Positions 1-4,933 of a stretch of 5,166 nt of DNA are shown here, one piece after another (the first letter of the stretch is position 1; each line of letters opens with the position of its first letter). Made by a program: the position numbers and the translations under genes. The stretch is from Chitinophagaceae bacterium (lineage in GTDB: Bacteria; Bacteroidota; Bacteroidia; Chitinophagales; Chitinophagaceae): positions 1 through 5,166 of the forward strand of contig CANHMN010000133.1 of assembly GCA_947461645.1 (NCBI GenBank), written 5' to 3'. The notes below the pieces were generated by a model. It saw nothing but the letters and a program-made list of their open reading frames with translations. It did not search any database and was not told the DNA's origin.

Positions 1-367
1 GGGAATAATGAATCGATCTGATGTTTTTATCAATGGTGATGGAGAGCAAACACGCGACTTTACCTATGTGGAAAATGCAGTTCAGGTTAACATTAAAGGA
101 ATGCTGACTGAACAAGAAGAGGCATTCAACAAAGTATATAACGTAGCTGTTGGTGAGAGGTATTCAGTGAATCAGTTGTACAACATCTGCGTTCAAGCAT
201 TGAAGAGCGACTGGAGGCCTGTTTACCGAGCCCCAAGGGAAGGAGATGTTCGCGACTCGCTTGCAGACATATCGCTTGCAAGCTCTTTATTGGGATACCA
301 GCCTGTTACAAAATTCGAAAAAGGCCTAAACGAAACCATTACATTCTTTAAAGAAATTTATTCTTGA
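1..367 (+). CDS. UDP-sugar 4-epimerase of the WbpP/UDP-GlcNAc 4-epimerase type (SDR family), 3' part only
   Basis: The reading frame is open back to the window edge (first full codon at position 2), so the ATG at 8 is internal and about 121 C-terminal residues of a roughly 340-residue protein are visible. The fragment shows the C-terminal signatures of extended SDR nucleotide-sugar epimerases: INGDGE then RDFTYVEN (fragment residues 18-25), YNVAVGE (46-52), REGDVRDS (79-86) and LGYQP (97-101). The REGDVR-S-AD run is typical of WbpP/Gne-like enzymes that interconvert UDP-GlcNAc and UDP-GalNAc or their uronic acids using bound NAD. The Rossmann GxxGxxG and catalytic YxxxK lie outside the window, so the exact substrate cannot be read. 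It ends in TGA, with rfbC starting 3 nt later in the same frame, so the two are almost certainly co-transcribed for surface-polysaccharide sugar supply. A UDP-glucuronate epimerase is a less likely alternative. Confidence 0.85.
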   Translation, partial: GIMNRSDVFINGDGEQTRDFTYVENAVQVNIKGMLTEQEEAFNKVYNVAVGERYSVNQLYNICVQALKSDWRPVYRAPREGDVRDSLADISLASSLLGYQPVTKFEKGLNETITFFKEIYS

Positions 368-370
368 TTT

Positions 371-925
371 ATGCCGTTCATACAAACCGAATTTCCGGGA
401 TTACAAATTTTTGAGCCAAAAGTATTTGAGGACAGCAGGGGTTATTTTTTCGAAAGTTACAACAAAGAAACCTGTGCTTCAGGCGGTATAAACACCGTTT
501 TTGTGCAAGACAATCAGGCACGTTCCGTTTATGGTGTTGTTAGAGGCTTACATTACCAGCTTAATCCTCAAGCACAAACCAAATTCATTAGAGTATTGAG
601 TGGAACTATCCTCGATGTTGTTCTCGATATTAGAGCAGGATCACCAACCTACGGAAGGCATTTCGCTATTGAACTTTCTGCTGAAAACAAAAGGCAATTG
701 TATATCCCGCATGGTTTTGCCCATGGATACTCTGTATTGAGTGAAACCGCTGAAGTGTTTTACAAATGCGATGCTTTGTATAATAAGGATCTTGAGGCAG
801 GCATTCAGTTTTACGACCCTGCTTTACAAATAGATTGGAAAATTCCCTCCGAAAAACAAATCATTTCTGACAAAGACAAACAGCACCCGACATTTGAAAA
901 CTGCAGGAACAACTTTATTTTTTAA
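371..925 (+). CDS. rfbC: dTDP-4-dehydrorhamnose 3,5-epimerase (RmlC)
   Basis: This cytoplasmic cupin enzyme epimerises C3 and C5 of dTDP-4-dehydro-6-deoxy-D-glucose to dTDP-4-dehydro-L-rhamnose, the third step of dTDP-L-rhamnose synthesis. Its 184 residues match the usual length of about 180-190. Family motifs are in order: EPKVFEDSRGYFFESYN (residues 15-31), FVQDNQ (44-49), RGLHYQ (58-63), LSAENKRQLYIPHGFAHG (102-119) and ISDKDK (165-170). By comparison with Salmonella RmlC, His61 corresponds to catalytic His63, Asp169 to Asp170 of the His-Asp dyad, and Lys71 lies in the substrate pocket; Tyr131 is near the expected catalytic tyrosine. The ATG start sits 3 nt after the previous stop, and RmlC proteins normally begin a few residues before this first strand. 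No Shine-Dalgarno is visible. It is followed by rfbD after 18 nt. Confidence 0.97.
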   Translation: MPFIQTEFPGLQIFEPKVFEDSRGYFFESYNKETCASGGINTVFVQDNQARSVYGVVRGLHYQLNPQAQTKFIRVLSGTILDVVLDIRAGSPTYGRHFAIELSAENKRQLYIPHGFAHGYSVLSETAEVFYKCDALYNKDLEAGIQFYDPALQIDWKIPSEKQIISDKDKQHPTFENCRNNFIF

Positions 926-943
926 TTCCCTAAACTAACAACA

Positions 944-1804
944 TTGGCGAAAAAAATATTGGTAACAGGAGCAAATGGCCAGTTGGGGATGGAATGCAGG
1001 GAGCTCAGTAAAATGGCATCTGATGCCGAATTTATTTTTGTATCGAGAGCTGAATTGCCTATTGATGATCCAGCTGCAGTGTCGACTTTTTTTTCAAACC
1101 ATGGGATAGATTATTGCATCAATTGTGCTGCTTATACTGCAGTTGATAAAGCTGAAACTGAGATTGACCAAGCCTTTTCCATTAATGCTGATGCAGTTGC
1201 TCATCTTGCAAAATGTTGCTTTGAGAACAACGCAGTTTTTATACACATCTCAACCGATTATGTTTTTGATGGTAAAAACAGCAAAGGTTATATAGAAACG
1301 GATACTACAGGTCCTTTGAATGTGTATGGCAAATCAAAATTGGCCGGCGAAATAGCTGCTATGAAGGCTAATCCGCAATCCATCATCATAAGGACATCAT
1401 GGGTTTACAGCAGCTTCGGAAATAATTTTGTGAAGACAATGATGCGTTTGATGAAAGAAAGAGAAAGCATTAATGTGGTAAACGATCAAATAGGCAAACC
1501 AACCTATGCGGCAGATTTGGCTGCAGTAGTTTTTCGAATCGTTTTTTCGGATAGTGGCATTGCTCCTGGTATTTATCATTTTGCCAATGAAGGGACAATT
1601 TCCTGGTATGAATTCGCTTGTGAAATCAAAAGAGTCGGCGGATTTTCATGCGCTGTTCATCCAATACCTTCTCCCGCTTATCCTGTACCTGCAAAGCGCC
1701 CCGATTTTTCCATACTGAATACAGATAAAATAACTGCTGCATTAAGCCTTTCCATTCCAAAATGGGATGATAGTCTTCGCCAATGCATGTCTTTGCTTTT
1801 ATAA
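944..1804 (+). CDS. rfbD: dTDP-4-dehydrorhamnose reductase (RmlD), TTG start
   Basis: It catalyses the last step of dTDP-L-rhamnose synthesis: NAD(P)H-dependent reduction of the C4 keto group of dTDP-4-dehydro-L-rhamnose. The 286 residues are normal for the family. Visible are the Rossmann nucleotide-binding loop GANGQLG (residues 9-15), NCAAYTAVDKAE (60-71), STDYVFDG with the catalytic Ser/Thr region (103-110), the catalytic pair Tyr128/Lys132 in YGKSK, RTSWVYS (150-156), DQIGKPTYAADLA (181-193) and the C-terminal RPDFSILNT (252-260). TTG at 944 is chosen because the first in-frame ATG is residue 16 and would remove the nucleotide-binding loop, while the rfbC stop lies only six codons upstream in the same frame. 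There is no Shine-Dalgarno; the leader is A-rich, as is common in Bacteroidota. It is surely co-transcribed with rfbC. Confidence 0.96.
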   Translation: MAKKILVTGANGQLGMECRELSKMASDAEFIFVSRAELPIDDPAAVSTFFSNHGIDYCINCAAYTAVDKAETEIDQAFSINADAVAHLAKCCFENNAVFIHISTDYVFDGKNSKGYIETDTTGPLNVYGKSKLAGEIAAMKANPQSIIIRTSWVYSSFGNNFVKTMMRLMKERESINVVNDQIGKPTYAADLAAVVFRIVFSDSGIAPGIYHFANEGTISWYEFACEIKRVGGFSCAVHPIPSPAYPVPAKRPDFSILNTDKITAALSLSIPKWDDSLRQCMSLLL

Positions 1805-1838
1805 CAGCCCTGTTTCAAAAGGCTCAATTTTTATCATT

Positions 1839-3017
1839 ATGAACATATTCGATACGAAAAGCAAAGTCATTGTTACCTGCAGCAATCGACTCTCTCCATT
1901 TTTACAACAAGAAATCGAAGAGTTGGGTTACAGTCCAGAAAGAGTTTTTAAAACCGGTGTTGAGTTGATGGGGGATTTAAAGGATTGCATCAAACTGAAC
2001 ATTCATCTTCGTTGTGCAAGCCAAGTGTTGTTTTCGCTAAAAAAGTTTGTTGCCTACAATGCTGATGATTTGTACAAAGAGTTGAAAAAGATTTCATGGG
2101 AACATATTATTCCGCAAGATTCTTACTTTTCCATCAGCAGCAACGTTACCAATGAAACCATAACCAATAATTTGTTTGCCAATGTTAAGGTTAAAGATGC
2201 TATTGCAGACAGGTTCAGAGAAACTAAAGGCAGCAGGCCTGACTCCGGACCAGAGTTGAATGCTGTTGTAGTGCATTTGTATTGGAAGGAACAACTTGCA
2301 GAGATTTTCATAGATACCAGTGGAGAAACTTTATCTAAGCATGGCTACCGAAAAATACCGGGTAAAGCACCCATGCTTGAGTCGCTTGCAGCTTCTACAT
2401 TGAGGGCTGTGCAATGGGACAGGCAGGCTGTATTTATCAATCCGATGTGTGGTTCAGGAACAGTTGCCATAGAGGCCGCGATGCTGGCAACCAACAGAAA
2501 GCCCGGTTTATACAGAAACAACTATTCATTCATGCACTTATGCGGTTATGATGAATTGATGTATCAACAACTTTTTTCAGCGATGGAATCGCAAGTTATC
2601 TCTGGTTCAAAAGTAAAAATAATTGCTTCCGATTTGAGTGAAGATGCTGTAAACATATCAGCAGTAAATGCAGGCATAGCCGGTGTTGAGGAATTGATAA
2701 CTTTTGAACAATGCGATTTTGCATCTACATCCATTCCGGAGAATGGCAATGGGGTTGTTTTTTTTAACCCTGAATACGGCGACAGACTTGGTGAAGAAAT
2801 AGCTTTGCAGGAAACCTACAAAAGAATGGGCGATTTTTTAAAGCAAAGCTGTAAAGGCTACATGGGTTATATTTTTACAGGCAATTTGGAGTTGGCTAAA
2901 AAAATAGGACTAAAGCCTAAAAGAAGGATTGAATTCTTTAATGGTAAAATAGATTGCAGACTGCTGGAATATGAGTTGTATGCAGGCAGTAGAGAGAAGA
3001 ATATAGAAGGGCTTTAA
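1839..3017 (+). CDS. THUMP-domain class I SAM-dependent rRNA guanine-N2 methyltransferase (RlmL N-domain/YpsC type)
   Basis: Likely makes m2G in 23S rRNA (equivalent of E. coli G2445), acting on the ribosome precursor in the cytoplasm. The 392-residue protein has an N-terminal ferredoxin-like plus THUMP region (about 1-155), the linker signature DTSGETLSKHGYR (159-171), SAM-binding motif I NPMCGSGT (201-208), an acidic SAM-contact motif SDLSEDAV (264-271), the catalytic motif IV NPEYGDRL (310-317) and the family tail FNGKIDCRLLEYEL (367-380). The length fits single-domain YpsC-like proteins, not the about 700-residue E. coli RlmL/RlmK fusion. Motif I has Asn where Asp is usual, and motif IV reads NPEY instead of NPPY. 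ATG 1839 is preferred over in-frame ATG 1767, which would overlap rfbD and add an unconserved 24-residue extension. It begins 34 nt after rfbD, so co-transcription is plausible. The target nucleotide is inferred from the family. Confidence 0.88.
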   Translation: MNIFDTKSKVIVTCSNRLSPFLQQEIEELGYSPERVFKTGVELMGDLKDCIKLNIHLRCASQVLFSLKKFVAYNADDLYKELKKISWEHIIPQDSYFSISSNVTNETITNNLFANVKVKDAIADRFRETKGSRPDSGPELNAVVVHLYWKEQLAEIFIDTSGETLSKHGYRKIPGKAPMLESLAASTLRAVQWDRQAVFINPMCGSGTVAIEAAMLATNRKPGLYRNNYSFMHLCGYDELMYQQLFSAMESQVISGSKVKIIASDLSEDAVNISAVNAGIAGVEELITFEQCDFASTSIPENGNGVVFFNPEYGDRLGEEIALQETYKRMGDFLKQSCKGYMGYIFTGNLELAKKIGLKPKRRIEFFNGKIDCRLLEYELYAGSREKNIEGL

Positions 3018-3041
3018 CAACTTTATATCGCTTCCTTTTTG

Positions 3042-3078
3042 AACTCTTTCCAACGTCCCTGTATGGAGACATTGGAAA
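3042..3078. repeat. Palindromic repeat A, copy 1
   Basis: This 37-nt unit is repeated at 3175-3211 with 34 of 37 identical bases. It is an imperfect palindrome: TTTCCAA (3047-3053) pairs with TTGGAAA (3072-3078), and GTC (3055-3057) with GAC (3068-3070). Read on the - strand the two C/A mismatches become G-U wobbles, so RNA from that strand forms an uninterrupted 13-pair stem with a 6-nt loop. It lies 25 nt after the methyltransferase stop, between convergent genes, as REP-type elements usually do. There is no U-tract, so it is not a standard terminator. Family identity is unknown. Confidence 0.75.
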
Positions 3079-3146
3079 TAGGAGGTTGGTAAATATGAAT
3101 CTCATTCCAACTTCTCAGAAAAGACACATTGAAACTGTTAAACTTC

Positions 3147-3167
3147 TTGAACCCCTGCCGGCTGTCA
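3147..3167. repeat. Repeat motif B, copy 1
   Basis: A 21-nt motif (TTGAACYCCTGCC core) recurs at 3235-3255 with 18 of 21 identical bases. Copy 1 lies 7 nt before palindrome A copy 2, while copy 2 lies 23 nt after it, so motifs A and B alternate across about 215 bp. The right part of this copy also forms the left arm of the GC-rich hairpin at 3156-3175. Confidence 0.55.
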
Positions 3168-3175
3168 GGCTGGCA
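3156..3175. repeat. GC-rich hairpin inside motif B
   Basis: TGCCGGCT (3156-3163) can pair with GGCTGGCA (3168-3175) around a GTCA loop. The stem has eight pairs, two of them G-T type on the + strand. It directly abuts palindrome A copy 2. There is no T-tract, so it is not a classic terminator. The motif B copy at 3235 lacks the right arm, so the hairpin is not shared by both copies. Confidence 0.45.
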
Positions 3176-3214
3176 ACTCTTTCCAACGTCCTTGTTCGGA
3201 GACATTGGAAAGAG
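3175..3214. repeat. Palindromic repeat A, copy 2 (longer stem)
   Basis: The core 3175-3211 matches copy 1 at 34 of 37 positions. Here the inverted arms are longer: CTCTTTCCAA (3177-3186) with TTGGAAAGAG (3205-3214), plus GTC/GAC inside. In - strand RNA this gives 15 uninterrupted pairs (two G-U) and an 8-nt loop. All three differences from copy 1 fall in the loop or its closing pair, which is what selection or a mechanism that preserves the stem would leave. Confidence 0.78.
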
Positions 3215-3234
3215 AATATTGAGCATTGAACCTT

Positions 3235-3255
3235 TTGAACTCCTGCCTGCCGTCA
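3235..3255. repeat. Repeat motif B, copy 2
   Basis: Second copy of the 21-nt motif seen at 3147-3167 (18 of 21 identical). Similarity also extends a little to the left: both copies are preceded by a CATTGAA string and a CTT/CTTTT run. The order A-B-A-B suggests that a composite unit was duplicated and one spacer was later expanded or shortened. Confidence 0.55.
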
Positions 3256-3296
3256 AATCTAAATCCTTAAATTTTAATCACTCAAATGAATTATTT

Positions 3297-3322
3297 CCCC
3301 TTTTTGCTTGATCAAAAAGGGG
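3297..3322. repeat. Perfect 10-bp hairpin with CTTGAT loop
   Basis: CCCCTTTTTG (3297-3306) and CAAAAAGGGG (3313-3322) are exact inverted repeats around a 6-nt CTTGAT loop; T3296-A3323 can add a further pair. On the + strand the hairpin is followed by an A-rich run and on the - strand by AAATAATTC, so neither orientation gives the U-tract of an intrinsic terminator. The loop is complementary to ATCAAG at 3330-3335. It may be a structured RNA or a dispersed palindromic element; its function is not known from the sequence. Confidence 0.75.
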
Positions 3323-3330
3323 AGAAAAAA

Positions 3331-3344
3331 TCAAGTTCGCTTGA
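3331..3344. repeat. Short hairpin with TTCG tetraloop
   Basis: TCAAG (3331-3335) pairs with CTTGA (3340-3344) around TTCG. The closing pair is G-C, so this is not the extra-stable C(UUCG)G form. Its left arm overlaps the ATCAAG that matches the loop of the upstream hairpin, so the two pairings exclude each other. Confidence 0.45.
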
Positions 3345-3433
3345 GGCATTGATCTTCGAGCACCACTCCAAAAAGCAGGCCGTCGCTCTTGGCTCATCGC
3401 TTCGCTTTTTCTTCGCTATGCTTGCAAGCGAAC
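3335..3433. repeat. 9-bp inverted repeat spanning 99 nt
   Basis: GTTCGCTTG (3335-3343) and CAAGCGAAC (3425-3433) are exact inverted repeats separated by 81 nt. The right arm overlaps a perfect 10-bp palindrome, GCTTGCAAGC (3420-3429). The enclosed stretch is richer in G and C than its surroundings and carries CTTCGCT twice (3400-3406 and 3411-3417). No open reading frame of interest lies within it. The arms could be the basal stem of a folded RNA or the ends of a small non-coding element. Confidence 0.45.
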
Positions 3434-3434
3434 G

Positions 3435-3450
3435 GGTTTTCTTTAAAACC
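3435..3450. repeat. Small hairpin next to the telomere-like tract
   Basis: GGTTTT (3435-3440) and AAAACC (3445-3450) are exact 6-bp inverted repeats around a CTTT loop. The right arm runs into the CCCTAAA-like tandem tract. It is AT-rich and short, and could be chance. Confidence 0.35.
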
Positions 3451-3499
3451 TATAAACCCTAACCCTAAACCTCTAAACCCTAAACCTCTAAACCCTAAA
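3449..3499. repeat. Telomere-like CCCTAAA/CCTCTAAA tandem repeat
   Basis: About seven head-to-tail units fill this tract: CCTATAAA, CCCTAA, CCCTAAA, CCTCTAAA, CCCTAAA, CCTCTAAA, CCCTAAA. The last 30 bases are two exact copies of a 15-nt unit (CCTCTAAA plus CCCTAAA). The motif resembles the plant telomere repeat, but the flanks are bacterial genes, so it is best read as a bacterial minisatellite, probably length-variable through slippage. It lies outside any gene. Confidence 0.85.
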
Positions 3500-3550
3500 C
3501 TTTACTTCCCGCTAATAGGTGAATGAGGTCTTAACGTGTTTTGTTCCAAC

Positions 3551-3578
3551 AAAAAAGCGCCTCTAGATGAAGCGCTTT
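3551..3578 (-). terminator. Intrinsic terminator of icd
   Basis: Read on the - strand, AAAGCGC (3578-3572) pairs with GCGCTTT (3560-3554). Three inner pairs (one G-U) extend this to a 10-bp stem with a 5-nt loop, followed by a run of T's (complement of the A's at 3551-3556). It starts 22 nt after the icd stop codon, the expected place. Because the stem is flanked by A's and T's it could work weakly in the other direction too. Confidence 0.85.
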
Positions 3579-3599
3579 CTGCTTAAATATTAACCGTGC

Positions 3600-4832
3600 T
3601 TACAATCCCATCTTAACTTTAAGATTGGCGTCGATAGCGTCTAAAAATTCTTCAGTGTACAAATAGTGTTCGCCATGATTCACTTTATTGCCATGGATAC
3701 AAACAGCTAAATCTTTGGTCATTTTACCACTTTCTACGGTTTCGATACAAACGGCTTCCAAGGCGTTGCAGAAATCAATCAGCGGTTGATTGTTGTCAAG
3801 CTTTCCACGAAATGCCAACCCTCTTGTCCATGCAAAAATGGAAGCGATAGGGTTGGTGCTGGTTGGTTTTCCTGCTTGATGATCGCGATAGTGACGAGTA
3901 ACTGTACCATGTGCAGCTTCAGATTCCATGGTTTTGCCATCAGGTGTTACCAATACAGAAGTCATCAAACCAAGCGATCCGAAACCTTGAGCAACGGTAT
4001 CACTTTGAACATCGCCATCATAATTTTTACAAGCCCAAACAAAATTGCCATTCCATTTTAAGGCACTGGCTACCATGTCATCAATCAATCTGTGCTCATA
4101 AACAATCCCTGCTGCTTCAAATTGCGGCTTGAATTCGTTTTGGTAAACCTCTTCAAAAATATCTTTGAATCTTCCGTCGTATTTTTTCAGGATTGTATTC
4201 TTGGTAGAAAGGTACAGCGGCCATTTTTTGCTCAATGCCATATTAAAACAGCTTCTTGCAAATCCAAAGATACTTTCGTCTGTGTTGTACATGCATAATG
4301 CAACGCCATCACCTTTGTAGTTGTACACTTCAAAAACCTGCGGCTCACCACCGTCTTCGGGTGTAAAGGTCATGGTAAGCTTTCCTTTTCCTTTTATAAC
4401 GGTATCGGTTGCACGATATTGATCGCCAAAAGCATGACGACCTACGATAATTGGCGCTGTCCAGTTGGTTACAAGTCTGGGCACATTTTTCATAACAATA
4501 GGCTCTCTGAAAACGGTGCCATCCAAAATATTGCGAATGGTTCCATTGGGGCTCTTCCACATTTGTTTGAGCTTGAATTCCTTAACGCGCGCTTCATCAG
4601 GAGTAATGGTTGCACATTTTATTCCAACACCACAATCTTTGATGGCATTTGCAGCATCTATAGTTATTTGATCATTTGTTAGATCTCGCGATTCCATGCC
4701 TAAGTCATAATATTGAATAGGTACATCGAGGTAGGGTAGAATGAGTTTGTCTTTAATGAATTTCCAGATAATCCTGGTCATTTCATCGCCGTCAAGTTCA
4801 ACAACGGGATTGGCAACTTTAATTTTAGGCAT
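3600..4832 (-). CDS. icd: NADP-dependent isocitrate dehydrogenase, type II (eukaryote-like homodimer)
   Basis: It catalyses oxidative decarboxylation of isocitrate to 2-oxoglutarate with NADP+ in the TCA cycle, in the cytoplasm. The 410-residue protein aligns almost without gaps to human IDH1 (414 residues) and is clearly not of the E. coli type I. Conserved are GDEMTRIIW (15-23), Thr77, Ser94, Arg100 and Arg109 for isocitrate binding, Arg132 within [10 protein letters not shown] (131-140) with Tyr139, Lys211 in [16 protein letters not shown] (209-224), the metal ligands Asp251, Asp274 and Asp278, and HGTVTRHYR (308-316), where Arg313 and His314 indicate NADP rather than NAD preference. The ATG start is fixed by the conserved N-terminus and by a promoter about 20 nt upstream. 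An intrinsic terminator follows. pepT lies 101 nt upstream on the same strand, but icd appears to have its own promoter. Confidence 0.97.
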   Translation of the reverse strand: MPKIKVANPVVELDGDEMTRIIWKFIKDKLILPYLDVPIQYYDLGMESRDLTNDQITIDAANAIKDCGVGIKCATITPDEARVKEFKLKQMWKSPNGTIRNILDGTVFREPIVMKNVPRLVTNWTAPIIVGRHAFGDQYRATDTVIKGKGKLTMTFTPEDGGEPQVFEVYNYKGDGVALCMYNTDESIFGFARSCFNMALSKKWPLYLSTKNTILKKYDGRFKDIFEEVYQNEFKPQFEAAGIVYEHRLIDDMVASALKWNGNFVWACKNYDGDVQSDTVAQGFGSLGLMTSVLVTPDGKTMESEAAHGTVTRHYRDHQAGKPTSTNPIASIFAWTRGLAFRGKLDNNQPLIDFCNALEAVCIETVESGKMTKDLAVCIHGNKVNHGEHYLYTEEFLDAIDANLKVKMGL

Positions 4833-4833
4833 A

Positions 4834-4851
4834 TGTTCTTGATTTTGAACA
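4834..4851. promoter_or_regulatory. Dyad TGTTC-N8-GAACA between promoter and icd start
   Basis: Exact 5-bp inverted arms (4834-4838 and 4847-4851) lie between the predicted promoter and the icd ATG, covering the expected transcription start and leader. It could be an operator or a weak leader hairpin. The arms are short, so chance is quite possible. Confidence 0.3.
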
Positions 4852-4852
4852 A

Positions 4853-4881
4853 CAAAATTAAGATAATCATCCGATAGCCAA
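4853..4881 (-). promoter_or_regulatory. Bacteroidota-type promoter of icd
   Basis: On the - strand, TTG (4881-4879) is followed after 18 nt by TAATTTTG (4860-4853), a full match to the Bacteroidota sigma-A -7 consensus TAnnTTTG with a suitable -33 TTG and spacing. The implied transcription start is about 15 nt before the icd ATG, leaving a very short leader. This supports transcription of icd independent of pepT. Confidence 0.7.
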
Positions 4882-4933
4882 TGAAATTAAGAGGAATAAA
4901 TACCTACGATAAAAGGGGGTTTCAGTGCTTTTT

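Noticed and set aside
1397..1579. 60-codon open frame antisense to rfbD
   Set aside because: It lies within the conserved RmlD coding region, with no independent evidence.
1806..1832. AGCC/GGCT inverted repeat followed by T's after rfbD, as a terminator
   Set aside because: Only four firm pairs with a long loop containing mismatches; too weak to call a terminator.
1767..1838. Upstream ATG extending the methyltransferase by 24 residues
   Set aside because: It would overlap the end of rfbD by 38 nt, and the extension is not part of the THUMP fold. The ATG at 1839 sits where the family normally begins.
3042..3214. Palindromic repeats as a CRISPR array
   Set aside because: Only two copies, 133 nt start to start, with a further repeat motif in between and no cas genes; spacing and structure do not fit.
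3023..3256. 77-codon open frame on the - strand across the repeats
   Set aside because: It consists almost wholly of the A and B repeats and their spacers, has no recognisable domain, and its apparent internal repetition comes from the palindromes. Frames like this arise often from dispersed repeats.
3129..3311. 60-codon open frame on the + strand
   Set aside because: It runs through motif B, palindrome A and half of the 3297 hairpin, with no protein-like signature.
3449..3499. Telomere-like tract as a chromosome end, eukaryotic contamination or mis-assembly
   Set aside because: Intact bacterial genes of one style lie on both sides, the units are degenerate and few, and the icd terminator follows 52 nt later.
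3786..4682. Several open frames of 68-91 codons antisense to icd
   Set aside because: They are shadows of the strongly conserved icd reading frame and show no motifs of their own.
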